Of a DNA stretch of 42,989 nucleotides, positions 1 to 7,700 are shown in pieces. The notes under the pieces were generated by a model that ran no database searches, had not been told where the DNA came from, and saw only the letters and a program-made list of their open reading frames with translations. The translations under genes were made by a program, and so were the position numbers. Each line of letters starts with the position of its first letter. Position 1 is the first letter of the stretch. The stretch is from Planctomycetota bacterium (GTDB taxonomy: Bacteria > Planctomycetota > Planctomycetia > Pirellulales > Pirellulaceae), in contig JACTND010000262.1 of the NCBI GenBank assembly GCA_014584305.1, positions 1-42,989 on the forward strand, given 5' to 3'.

Positions 1-269
1 CCTACCGAGACCTTGACGCGGGGAAACACTTTTTTGAACTTCGCCGCCACCGCCTCGGTGATCGGATAAACAGTACTGGACCCATCGATGACCACCGCGC
101 CGGAAAGTTCGAAATTCGGTTCGGGTAGGTTCTCTTGGGCGAGGCTGGCCAGGTAAGCGGTCCCCACGCTCGGCCCGCAGCCGGTGCTAGCAACACCTAG
201 CCCGAGGGCCACGACGATGCCGATGAGGCACAACGCGTTTGTTCCCAAACAGAATCGCATAATCGACAT
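1..269 (-). CDS. pstS: PstS-like phosphate-binding lipoprotein, N-terminal part (truncated by window edge)
   Basis: Reading the minus strand from ATG at 269 (a second in-frame ATG is at 260) gives a hydrophobic export signal ending in ASTGC, which can serve as a lipoprotein cleavage site. A mature start follows and then DGSSTVYPITEAVA and a FKKVFPRVKVSVG segment running off the edge. The DGSSTVYPI..A.A..F pattern is the hallmark N-terminus of periplasmic phosphate-binding proteins of the high-affinity Pst ABC importer, where this Ser/Thr-rich loop contacts phosphate. About 88 residues are visible, so the rest of the family (usually about 300 residues) lies outside. Other substrate-binding proteins of the PstS superfamily cannot be excluded. 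A PHO-box-like repeat lies 60-77 bp upstream of the start, which fits regulation by phosphate limitation. Confidence 0.8.
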   Translation of the reverse strand, partial: MSIMRFCLGTNALCLIGIVVALGLGVASTGCGPSVGTAYLASLAQENLPEPNFELSGAVVIDGSSTVYPITEAVAAKFKKVFPRVKVSV

Positions 270-311
270 CTGCGACAATTCACACCCTAGGTCCGGACAG
301 AATGCGAGATT

Positions 312-346
312 ACTCTAACTGGCAAATATTAAGATCATGTTAAGAT
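312..346 (-). promoter_or_regulatory. Possible PHO-box-like promoter of the pstS-like gene
   Basis: On the minus strand two identical 7-mers, ATCTTAA, start 11 bp apart (plus-strand TTAAGAT at 329-335 and 340-346). Such a one-helical-turn direct repeat is the usual layout of PhoB/PhoP binding sites. About 11 bp beyond the promoter-proximal copy lies TAGAGT, a possible -10 element, so the repeat would occupy the -35 position as in activated pho promoters. The half-site sequence matches neither the E. coli nor the Bacillus consensus exactly, so the assignment rests on geometry and on the gene it precedes. Confidence 0.4.
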
Positions 347-404
347 TCAGTGAATGCTCTCCGCCATCTCCGCTATTTTGAAGCCAATCAAAAGTTCACA
401 AGTT

Positions 405-423
405 AAAAGGACAGGCATAATTA
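405..423 (+). repeat. Solo copy of the AGGACAGGCATAAT repeat
   Basis: The 19-mer AAAAGGACAGGCATAATTA shares its first 15 bases except one position with the termini of the inverted-repeat elements at 12872-13205 and 36882-37086. No inverted partner is visible within several hundred bases here, so this is a solo end or a degenerate copy. It lies between the pstS-like and radC genes and may sit in the radC leader. Confidence 0.6.
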
Positions 424-549
424 GAAACACCGAAAACACAGTGTTTTGCCGAGTTTCGGGGCGATCGGGGATTGCCGAGCGCTGCTGAAATAGATGAGAA
501 TTGTCGCAATCCTTCAATTCTGGATACGGTAAGCCGGGTGACAGCACGT

Positions 550-1515
550 ATGCCTCCGACAACGCCAACTGCCAATCGCCAGCTGTATGCGGCTGTGCTG
601 CAGAGCCTGCTCGAACTGCCGGAATTTGCGGTGGATGAACTGCATGGGACGGACGAAGATGGCCAACGCATCGTGGCGACGGCTCTGATTCGAGAACTTG
701 TTCGATCCGGGTCATTGGAAAGTTGCCCTTCCGAGCAGGGGGAGCGCTTTCGATGGGTTGTGGATCGCAAACCACTGGCCATCGACTCTTGGATTACGAG
801 TCAGCTTTCCGGGACGCAATTGAAGAATACGCCGCACGAGGATCGGCCGCGCGAACGCTTGACCCATTTGGGGGCCGCACAATTGCGGACGGCTGAACTG
901 CTGGCGATCCTGATACGCACGGGTCGGCCTGGGGAATCAGCTCTGCACATTGGCGAGAAGATCGTCAACCGTTTGGGAACACGGCTCGACCTTTTGCGAG
1001 ACATGAGCCATGCGGAATTGAAACTGATCAGCGCGGGAGTCAATCAACCGGCGTTTTGTCAAATCATGGCAGGGATCGAGTTAGGGCGGCGCGTGGCGGC
1101 TGCTGCCGATACAATTCGTCAACGGCAATTCCGAATCAACAATCCCGCGCAAGCTATCGAGTATTGTTTGCGAGAATTTCCCTTGTTGGCTCAGGAAGCC
1201 AAGCAGGAAGAATTCCACATGATAACGCTGGACACCAAGAACAAACCCATCGCCAAACACCGCATTACTGTCGGAACGTTGAAGAACAGTCTCGTGCATC
1301 CTCGTGAAGTCTTTCGACCGGCGATACGCGATGCAGCGAACAGCATCCTGGTATTGCACAATCACCCTTCCGGCGATCCGACTCCCAGCGAACAAGACTT
1401 GACGATCACCAAGCGATTGGAAGAAGTTGGTGAGCTGATCGGAATTACCGTCATCGATCACATTATCATTGCCGGCGCAAACGCGATCAGTATTCAAGAA
1501 TGGCGCGCAACATAG
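550..1515 (+). CDS. radC: RadC-family JAB/MPN domain protein
   Basis: The C-terminal half carries the RadC/JAMM signature, HNHPSGDPTPSEQD at about residues 270-283, preceded by a FRPAIRDAANSILVL strand. Upstream is the RadC helix-hairpin-helix-like region (PRERLTHLGAAQLRTAELLAILIRTG). JAMM residues usually bind a metal. Biochemical roles of RadC proteins are unsettled despite the old DNA-repair label. The start was placed at ATG 550; the frame is also open from TTG 472, giving 26 more residues, and neither has a strong ribosome binding site. The protein (321 residues) is about 100 longer than typical RadC because of a helical N-terminal extension (YAAVLQSLLELPEFAVDEL and onward) of unknown role. 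The gene stands alone, downstream of a solo repeat. Confidence 0.85.
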   Translation: MPPTTPTANRQLYAAVLQSLLELPEFAVDELHGTDEDGQRIVATALIRELVRSGSLESCPSEQGERFRWVVDRKPLAIDSWITSQLSGTQLKNTPHEDRPRERLTHLGAAQLRTAELLAILIRTGRPGESALHIGEKIVNRLGTRLDLLRDMSHAELKLISAGVNQPAFCQIMAGIELGRRVAAAADTIRQRQFRINNPAQAIEYCLREFPLLAQEAKQEEFHMITLDTKNKPIAKHRITVGTLKNSLVHPREVFRPAIRDAANSILVLHNHPSGDPTPSEQDLTITKRLEEVGELIGITVIDHIIIAGANAISIQEWRAT

Positions 1516-1588
1516 CTTGTTTTTCCATCGCATCATTTGGCCATTCACCTGATGCGAATGTTACGGCGGCTTCCGTAAAGGCCCGTGT

Positions 1589-2284
1589 TCAGCGGTGATG
1601 CTGTTCCAGGGCAAAGTCATAAATGAGTTTCAGCAGCGGGAAATCGCGATAGAATCGCTCCCGCAATTGGAACGGGACTGGCTCGTTGTATTCCGAAACA
1701 TTCAATTGCGGGAGCGGCGTGTAAGGTTTCCCGAGTGCCGCCGCCAGGTTCGCCAACGTGTTGGGCATGTCTTCAAAGATGCCGATCAAGACGAATCGTT
1801 GGCTGAGTTTTTCCCGGTAGTTATCCAGTGTGACGTCTTGCGGCAAATGATGAAACAACCAATAAGGATAGGAACGCAGGTAATCGCCCACCGTTGGGAA
1901 CAACTTGCTGAAGTCCACGCGCTCGCCGCGGTGCCAAAATTCTCCCCGCGCGCTGCGACCTTTGGCGAAAAAGTACATCGACGTTACTAGGTCGAACGGG
2001 TCGCGCAGAATGGTAAAGTATTGCGTAATCTCGGGGTAGTAGTAGGGTAGGCCATAGCCGCGCCCGTGATTGAAATGCCCGTGGATGCATTTGACATGGG
2101 GCAGCCAATTGCCGTTTTCATCCTGCGCGAGAACCTTGGGCAATAAAATATCTTTGGTCTCGTCCTGGTTCAACTTGTGGTAGGATGGGCCAAACCATTG
2201 CCGCAACAATTGGACGACACTGGTCCCTGCACATTTGGGGATATGCGTATAAATGATGGGCTGATCGGGGTCATACACTTTCAT
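1589..2284 (-). CDS. Sulfotransferase family protein
   Basis: The 231-residue protein opens with IIYTHIPKCAGTS (residues 10-22), the 5'-phosphosulfate-binding loop of PAPS-dependent sulfotransferases. It has TILRDPFDLVTSMYFF near residue 94, matching the 3'-phosphate-binding RDP..R/S element. This resembles the sulfotransferase-2 type that modifies glycans. Its ATG overlaps the stop of the upstream glycosyltransferase-like gene by 4 bp, so the two are translationally coupled and probably act on the same extracellular or surface glycan. No membrane segment or signal is visible, suggesting a cytoplasmic enzyme. Acceptor unknown. Confidence 0.75.
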   Translation of the reverse strand: MKVYDPDQPIIYTHIPKCAGTSVVQLLRQWFGPSYHKLNQDETKDILLPKVLAQDENGNWLPHVKCIHGHFNHGRGYGLPYYYPEITQYFTILRDPFDLVTSMYFFAKGRSARGEFWHRGERVDFSKLFPTVGDYLRSYPYWLFHHLPQDVTLDNYREKLSQRFVLIGIFEDMPNTLANLAAALGKPYTPLPQLNVSEYNEPVPFQLRERFYRDFPLLKLIYDFALEQHHR

Positions 2285-3657
2285 GGCGATGGAGCCTCGC
2301 GGTTGTCGGAATTCGTCGCGCTGTTTTTTCCTGAGAGTTCAGAAACTTGCTCCATCAAGCGCGCCACCTGTTCCCGAAAATTTCGCAGGCGTCCGCGGGC
2401 CCGCAGCAGTCGATCTTTAAGTGTCTTGTATTGGGATTTACCCTGAGCGACACGTTTTCGCAGATAGGCCAATTGCGCTTTGAGATTGCGAATGGCGTCT
2501 TCCTTATCTTTCAACCGTTCGACGGCGAGGTTCAATTCAACCTGCAGGGCCATAAGGTCTTGCTTTTGAAAGACCGAGTTATTCGGAAACAGCCGGCGGA
2601 GATCAAAGAAAGGTTCGACGGGCGTGAATCCAGCATCAGGATCGGCGATTATTCGCCTTGGCAGAAGTAAGTGCGATCCGGCGGTCCGCGCTGCACGGCC
2701 CACGTGAATCATATTCTCGATCAATTCCACCATTCGATCGGTTGCAGACCCATCATAGCGAAGTTGGTCGCGCAGTGATGTCCATTGAAACAGCATTTTT
2801 GGGGTAGGCGGGAGGGCCAATTCCTCGATAATTGCCGGAATGTGTTGCGGCCCGTGCACTGTCCAAGCCGACGCGACAAACAGCGGCGCGCCGTGGAAAT
2901 CGAGAATCGCGGTCGGTCGCCCTTGAAGTGCGCTTTCTAAAAATAACGTGGAAGGCGTCGTCATTACGGCGTCCACTTGGGAGATTGCTTCGATCAATGG
3001 CGGCAATGCTTCGGGAGCGGCCGGGGGCGCCAAGCCCAGTTCAAAATCGTAACCATCGGTGAGTCGCCAATGGACCTCCAACGGCCGTCCCTGCACGTCG
3101 GCGTGTTGTTCGACCGCGCGTTTTATCTGCCCCAAGGATTCGAGAACGGCCCGTCGTTGGAGTGCATTAAACGCGGGGGTCGAGGCAGTGGCGATGAGCA
3201 AACGAAACGGACCATGCTCGGCGGGAGGATTTGGGGCGCGGGCCGTCCACTCATCCAATCGCGGCAAACCGACAACTTCGCACTTGCCCACGTTGCCCCA
3301 AGACTCGACCAGCCGCGCCTGGGCGCGACCTAAACAAGCTAACTTGTGACCGACTACCGGTTGGAAGATGCAACCATCCGCCAAGTCTGGATGTTCGTAC
3401 AGGTTGCGATATTCCAAAATGCCATCGGCCAAAATGAGTATCGGAACTCGATCGGCCGAATACAGGCGTCGCAGAATCTGGTATTCATCCCAGCGGTAAT
3501 GCATGTGGGTTATCAGGATGGCGGCGTCGGAGGGGGCTTCCCAATCAATCAGTGGTGTATCGATGATCTCGACCGGCAGGGAGAGCCTGTTCATCCACGG
3601 CCGGTACAGTTGGCTTTCACGCGCAAAGCGGCACAAAATGTAGGCACGTTCCGACAT
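2281..3657 (-). CDS. Glycosyltransferase-like protein (GT-B fold likely) with C-terminal coiled coil
   Basis: The 458-residue protein has no motif I can name with certainty. The N-terminal ~330 residues alternate strands and helices as in two-Rossmann GT-B enzymes or CDP-glycerol glycerophosphotransferases: a GLPRLDEW element near residue 134, then FRLLIATASTPAF, and later AISQVDAVMTTPSTLFLESALQGRPTAILDF, which looks like the donor-site loop of that fold. The last ~110 residues (LMALQVELNLAVERLKDKEDAIRNL onward) form a clear basic coiled coil, possibly for oligomerisation or tethering. The stop overlaps the start of the sulfotransferase gene (ATGA), so the pair probably modifies one glycan. 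The call is from fold pattern and context, not from a confirmed catalytic motif. Confidence 0.5.
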   Translation of the reverse strand: MSERAYILCRFARESQLYRPWMNRLSLPVEIIDTPLIDWEAPSDAAILITHMHYRWDEYQILRRLYSADRVPILILADGILEYRNLYEHPDLADGCIFQPVVGHKLACLGRAQARLVESWGNVGKCEVVGLPRLDEWTARAPNPPAEHGPFRLLIATASTPAFNALQRRAVLESLGQIKRAVEQHADVQGRPLEVHWRLTDGYDFELGLAPPAAPEALPPLIEAISQVDAVMTTPSTLFLESALQGRPTAILDFHGAPLFVASAWTVHGPQHIPAIIEELALPPTPKMLFQWTSLRDQLRYDGSATDRMVELIENMIHVGRAARTAGSHLLLPRRIIADPDAGFTPVEPFFDLRRLFPNNSVFQKQDLMALQVELNLAVERLKDKEDAIRNLKAQLAYLRKRVAQGKSQYKTLKDRLLRARGRLRNFREQVARLMEQVSELSGKNSATNSDNREAPSP

Positions 3658-3676
3658 GGGGCGCGATGGACCTTCC

Positions 3677-4750
3677 TCACATAATCAACATAGCGTCGCC
3701 GTAGCTGAAAAACCGATATCGTTGTTCAACAGCAGCTCGATACGCGCGCTCAATCAACGCATCCCCGCCGAACGTCCGTACTAACACCAACAGCGTACTG
3801 CGCGGCAAATGGAAATTGGTCAATAACGCGTCGATCGATTGGAACGCATACGGCGGATGAATAAACAATTCCGTGCGACCAGTCCAAGGTTCCTGCGGAT
3901 TGATGTGGGTGTGAGTTTCCATCAGCCGCGTGGTGGTCGTACCGACAGCGATCACGCGCCCGCCCGCTTCGCGGCATTGGCGAATCGCAGCAATTGCCTT
4001 GGCGTCCAGGGTCCCCCATTCGGCGTGCATGCGGTGTTGGCTGACCTGTTCCGTAGTGATTGGCTGAAAGGTGCCGGGACCGACGTGCAGGGTAACCCGG
4101 GTCAAGCGAACACCAACATCAATCAGCCGATCGATCAACGCTTTGGTAAAATGCAGGCCAGCCGTAGGCGCGGCGACCGAACCTGGTTTGGATGCATATA
4201 CCGTTTGGTAGTCCCGGCGATCATCATCCACCATATTGCCGTCCCGAATATAATGCGGCAGTGGGACACGGCCCACCAATTCCAGAATCTCGACGGCAGA
4301 CAGATCGCTCGCCGGCCGGACCGCCCAAGCACCGCCGCTCAGGCGAGCCAGTACTTCCAATTCGACGCGCTCGATGCCTTGAGCATCTTGCAGTAGTATT
4401 TTCTCTCCGGGCTGAATTTTGCCACGCGTTTTGGCGAGCACGCGCCAAATGCCTTGGTCGTCCGATTCCAAATACAAGCCCTGCCAACGCCCGCGCGTGG
4501 CGGCGCGGATACCGACTAGTTTGGCCGGGATCACGCGAGTATCGTTCAGCACCAATAGGTCGCCCGATTGGAGCCAGCGGGGAAGTTCGCGGATAGAGGT
4601 ATGATGGAACTCCTCTGACCGGCGATCGACGATCATCAAACGCGCATCTTCGCGACAGGGGAGCGGCGACTGAGCGATCAGATGTTTGGGCAGCTCATAA
4701 TCGTAATGGTCCAACCGGTCGCGTTCATCGATCGTGTTCGTTTCGGTCAT
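3677..4750 (-). CDS. queA: S-adenosylmethionine:tRNA ribosyltransferase-isomerase
   Basis: This is the QueA enzyme of queuosine synthesis, which transfers and isomerises the ribosyl part of SAM onto preQ1 in tRNA. It shows the family landmarks: DYELPKHLIAQSPL at the N-terminus, GDLLVLNDTRVIPAKL, a PLPHYI segment, DYQTVYASKPGSVAAPTAGLHFT, VTLHVGPGTFQPI and TELFIHPPYAF followed by LLTNFHLPRSTLLVLV. Length from ATG 4750 is 357 residues, normal for the family. The frame stays open 27 codons further upstream, but that part (to 4831) has no family similarity, so 4750 was chosen. It is divergent from hppA and separated by about 0.2 kb. Other queuosine genes are not in the window. Confidence 0.95.
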   Translation of the reverse strand: MTETNTIDERDRLDHYDYELPKHLIAQSPLPCREDARLMIVDRRSEEFHHTSIRELPRWLQSGDLLVLNDTRVIPAKLVGIRAATRGRWQGLYLESDDQGIWRVLAKTRGKIQPGEKILLQDAQGIERVELEVLARLSGGAWAVRPASDLSAVEILELVGRVPLPHYIRDGNMVDDDRRDYQTVYASKPGSVAAPTAGLHFTKALIDRLIDVGVRLTRVTLHVGPGTFQPITTEQVSQHRMHAEWGTLDAKAIAAIRQCREAGGRVIAVGTTTTRLMETHTHINPQEPWTGRTELFIHPPYAFQSIDALLTNFHLPRSTLLVLVRTFGGDALIERAYRAAVEQRYRFFSYGDAMLIM

Positions 4751-4853
4751 GCGAAGTATTTTGGCCGAAAAGTCAAAATGGCTAAAGTGCAGTCGCGGAT
4801 AGACAAGATTGTACGAATCCCCGCTGGACAAAATGTCGCATTGGTCACAAGAT

Positions 4854-4882
4854 TTGATCGATTTACGATTGTTCTTTAAATA
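4854..4882 (+). promoter_or_regulatory. Possible sigma70-type promoter of hppA
   Basis: TTGATC (4854-4859) and TAAATA (4877-4882) are separated by 17 bp, in the 214-bp gap between divergent queA and hppA. The position would give a leader of roughly 75 bases containing a small GAAAAC/GTTTTC hairpin at 4913-4929. Confidence 0.4.
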
Positions 4883-4964
4883 TTTGCCAATTATCGGGCG
4901 GAATTAGCCGCCGAAAACGGGTCGTTTTCCTTAAAAAGTAAGCCGAATAGACCAGCGCGGGACT

Positions 4965-7676
4965 ATGAACATGCAGATCGTTCGAACATGGAGTATTTGG
5001 GGAGTCGCTTGGGCGGTTGTTTTGGGTGGCATGCAAATGGCGTCCCACGCCATGGTGGGGATCATTCCAGCCGCCGTCAATGTTGTCGTCGATGCGACGA
5101 GCCAAGATGATAATGACTCGAATAGTGATCCTGCGGCGATGGCGCAGGATGAGCAAGGCGCTGGTGCTTCGGATGCCACCGATGCGAGTACTTTGACTCT
5201 GCCGAAACATGACGGGGAAAAACCGCATACCCATCGCGGCGGCGGCGAAGCGAACCTGATCATGCCCGACTTGAGCCAAGTTAAGATTCTTGGGCTGGCC
5301 GGCAACTTCTGGCTCTACGGAGGTTTGGTGATCTGTGCCGGCGGATTGTTCTTTGGATTCCGCATCTACCAAGAACTGAAAACCATGCCGGTCCACAAAT
5401 CGATGTTGGAGATATCCACATTGATTTATGAAACCTGCAAAACATATCTCTTAACACAAGGGAAGTTCATCGGGGTATTGTGGATTTTCATCGGCGGCGT
5501 CGTCGCAGTGTACTTTGGCTATTTGGCACAATACCAAACGCCCGACGGGGAATGGACCACAGGATTCCCGCTTCCATTGGTCGGGGTGATTCTGCTGTTT
5601 TCCTTAATTGGAATCGCCGGAAGCTATTTGGTAGCCTGGTTTGGAATCCGGGTCAACACATTTGCCAACTCGCGCACGGCCTTTGCCAGCCTGGAAGGCA
5701 AACCCTACCCTTGTTATGCCATTCCACTCAAGGCAGGCATGAGTATCGGCATGATGTTGATCAGCGTCGAGTTGCTGATCATGTTGATCATTCTGTTGTT
5801 CTTGCCCGCCAAATTGGCTGGGGTTTGTTTCATCGGTTTTGCGATCGGTGAGAGCTTGGGCGCATCGGTTTTGCGGATTGCCGGTGGTATTTTTACGAAG
5901 ATCGCCGATATCGGTTCCGACCTGATGAAAATCGTCTTCAAAATCAAGGAAGACGACGCGCGCAACCCCGGCGTGATCGCCGATTGTACGGGAGATAATG
6001 CCGGCGATTCCGTTGGTCCCAGCGCGGACGGATTTGAGACGTATGGCGTCACGGGCGTGGCGTTGATCGTGTTTATCATGCTGGCCATTTCGCCTCAGTC
6101 CGTGCCGGCGGGGTATTCGGCGGAGGCGGTACAAAGCCAGTTGTTGATTTGGATTTTCTTGATCCGCGTGATGATGATTGTGGCCTCGGGCTTGTCGTAC
6201 TTTATTAATGAAGCGTGGACGCGGGCCAAGTACGCCAATGCGGACAAGATGGACTTCGAGATGCCGTTGACGCGGCTGGTATGGTTGACATCGTTGGTAT
6301 CTGTGGCGATGACATTTGGCATCTCGTATGTGGTGATTCCCGATGTGGCGGGCAATACCAGTTTGTGGTGGGTCTTGTCGTCGATCATTTCCTGTGGCAC
6401 GTTGGCTGGCGCGATTATCCCCGAGCTTGTAAAAATCTTCACCTCCACGAATTCGAAACATGTTGGGGAAGTCGTGGCTTCGTCGAAAGAAGGTGGCGCA
6501 TCGTTGAATATTCTGTCGGGGTTGGTCGCCGGCAATTTCTCCTGTTTTTGGTTGGGCACTGGAATCGTCGCTTTGATGACTGTCGCCTATTACTTTTCGG
6601 GCATGGGATTGGGCTCGATTATGTTGGCGCCCGCGGTGTTTGCCTTTGGGCTGGTGGCCTTTGGATTCCTGGGCATGGGACCTGTGACCATCGCCGTGGA
6701 CTCGTATGGACCCGTAACCGACAACGCGCAATCGGTTTACGAGTTGTCGTTGATCGAACAGATTCCGAATGCCGCTAAAGAGGTGAAAGAAGTCGGCGGA
6801 TTCGATGTGAATTTCAAGGCTGCGAAGCACTTCTTGGAAGAAAACGACGGCGCGGGGAATACGTTCAAGGCGACGGCCAAGCCGGTCCTGATCGGAACCG
6901 CAGTGGTCGGCGCGACCACGATGATTTTCTCGATCATTTTGGAGCTGAGTGCCGAGAAAGGCATGGATGTCGTGACTCACAATTTGTCGCTCTTGTATGC
7001 CCCGTTCGTCTTAGGGTTGATCGCGGGTGGTGCAGTCATCTACTGGTTTACTGGCGCGTCAACTCAAGCGGTGACCACGGGGGCCTACCGGGCGGTCGAG
7101 TTCATCAAAAAGAACATCAAACTCGAAGGCGTTACCAAAGCTTCCGTTGAGGACAGCAAGCGGGTCGTCGAGATTTGCACGCAATACGCACAGCGTGGGA
7201 TGTTCAATATCTTCTTGTCCGTGTTCTTTATTTCGTTGGCGTTTGCCTTTGTCGAGCCATTTTTCTTCATCGGCTATCTGTTTTCGATTGCGATTTTCGG
7301 ATTGTACCAAGCTATCTTTATGGCCAATGCGGGCGGAGCTTGGGACAACGCCAAAAAAGTGGTGGAAGTCGAATTGAAGGAGAAAGGGACGGAGCTGCAC
7401 GCGGCGACTGTGGTCGGCGACACGGTTGGCGACCCGTTCAAGGATACGTCATCGGTGGCGCTCAACCCGATTATCAAATTTACCACGCTGTTTGGGTTGT
7501 TGGCCATTCAACTGGCCGTCAGTCTTGCTGGCACAGAACGGGCGGCGGAGTTCGCGAAGAACTACGGGATCGGTTTGACGACATCGATCGCGGCCGTACT
7601 GTTCGCTTTCGCGTTGTTCTTCATTTGGAAATCCTTCTACGGCATGCGCATCGGGGAGCTGGCGAAGAAAGCCTGA
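4965..7676 (+). CDS. hppA: Membrane-bound ion-pumping pyrophosphatase (divergent, long)
   Basis: This integral membrane enzyme hydrolyses pyrophosphate and pumps H+ or Na+ out of the cytoplasm. Core motifs are present in variant form: DIGSDLMK (about residue 314; usual form DVGADLVGK), KEDDARNPGVIADCTGDNAGD, VDSYGPVTDNA and TVGDPFKDTSSVALNP near residue 820. The GNTFKATAK segment near residue 631 carries lysine where potassium-dependent enzymes have alanine, which predicts a potassium-independent pump. At 903 residues it is well above the usual 660-770. The extra length is mainly an N-terminal ~100 residues: a signal or first membrane helix, an acidic Asp/Asn-rich stretch and a His-containing linker (KPHTHRGGGE). 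At least 14 hydrophobic segments are visible. The gene is monocistronic and convergent with the mnmE-like gene, 24 bp apart. Confidence 0.93.
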   Translation: MNMQIVRTWSIWGVAWAVVLGGMQMASHAMVGIIPAAVNVVVDATSQDDNDSNSDPAAMAQDEQGAGASDATDASTLTLPKHDGEKPHTHRGGGEANLIMPDLSQVKILGLAGNFWLYGGLVICAGGLFFGFRIYQELKTMPVHKSMLEISTLIYETCKTYLLTQGKFIGVLWIFIGGVVAVYFGYLAQYQTPDGEWTTGFPLPLVGVILLFSLIGIAGSYLVAWFGIRVNTFANSRTAFASLEGKPYPCYAIPLKAGMSIGMMLISVELLIMLIILLFLPAKLAGVCFIGFAIGESLGASVLRIAGGIFTKIADIGSDLMKIVFKIKEDDARNPGVIADCTGDNAGDSVGPSADGFETYGVTGVALIVFIMLAISPQSVPAGYSAEAVQSQLLIWIFLIRVMMIVASGLSYFINEAWTRAKYANADKMDFEMPLTRLVWLTSLVSVAMTFGISYVVIPDVAGNTSLWWVLSSIISCGTLAGAIIPELVKIFTSTNSKHVGEVVASSKEGGASLNILSGLVAGNFSCFWLGTGIVALMTVAYYFSGMGLGSIMLAPAVFAFGLVAFGFLGMGPVTIAVDSYGPVTDNAQSVYELSLIEQIPNAAKEVKEVGGFDVNFKAAKHFLEENDGAGNTFKATAKPVLIGTAVVGATTMIFSIILELSAEKGMDVVTHNLSLLYAPFVLGLIAGGAVIYWFTGASTQAVTTGAYRAVEFIKKNIKLEGVTKASVEDSKRVVEICTQYAQRGMFNIFLSVFFISLAFAFVEPFFFIGYLFSIAIFGLYQAIFMANAGGAWDNAKKVVEVELKEKGTELHAATVVGDTVGDPFKDTSSVALNPIIKFTTLFGLLAIQLAVSLAGTERAAEFAKNYGIGLTTSIAAVLFAFALFFIWKSFYGMRIGELAKKA

Positions 7677-7700
7677 TCGGACAGCGCGCCGGCGGTTAAC

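Noticed and set aside
2..196. Minus-strand frame at the left edge
   Set aside because: It is out of frame with the PstS-like protein, which has a lipoprotein signal and the DGSSTVYPI motif in a different frame of the same strand.
4913..4929. GAAAAC/GTTTTC hairpin in the hppA leader as a riboswitch or attenuator
   Set aside because: Only six pairs, with no conserved aptamer core or alternative pairing seen.
4863..5396. 177-codon minus-strand frame over the hppA 5' end
   Set aside because: Antisense shadow of the hppA N-terminus; composition is dictated by the real gene and no motif or start signal is present.
5604..6980. 458-codon minus-strand frame inside hppA
   Set aside because: Long but antisense to conserved pyrophosphatase motifs; the His/Arg/Gln-rich sequence is typical of a shadow frame.
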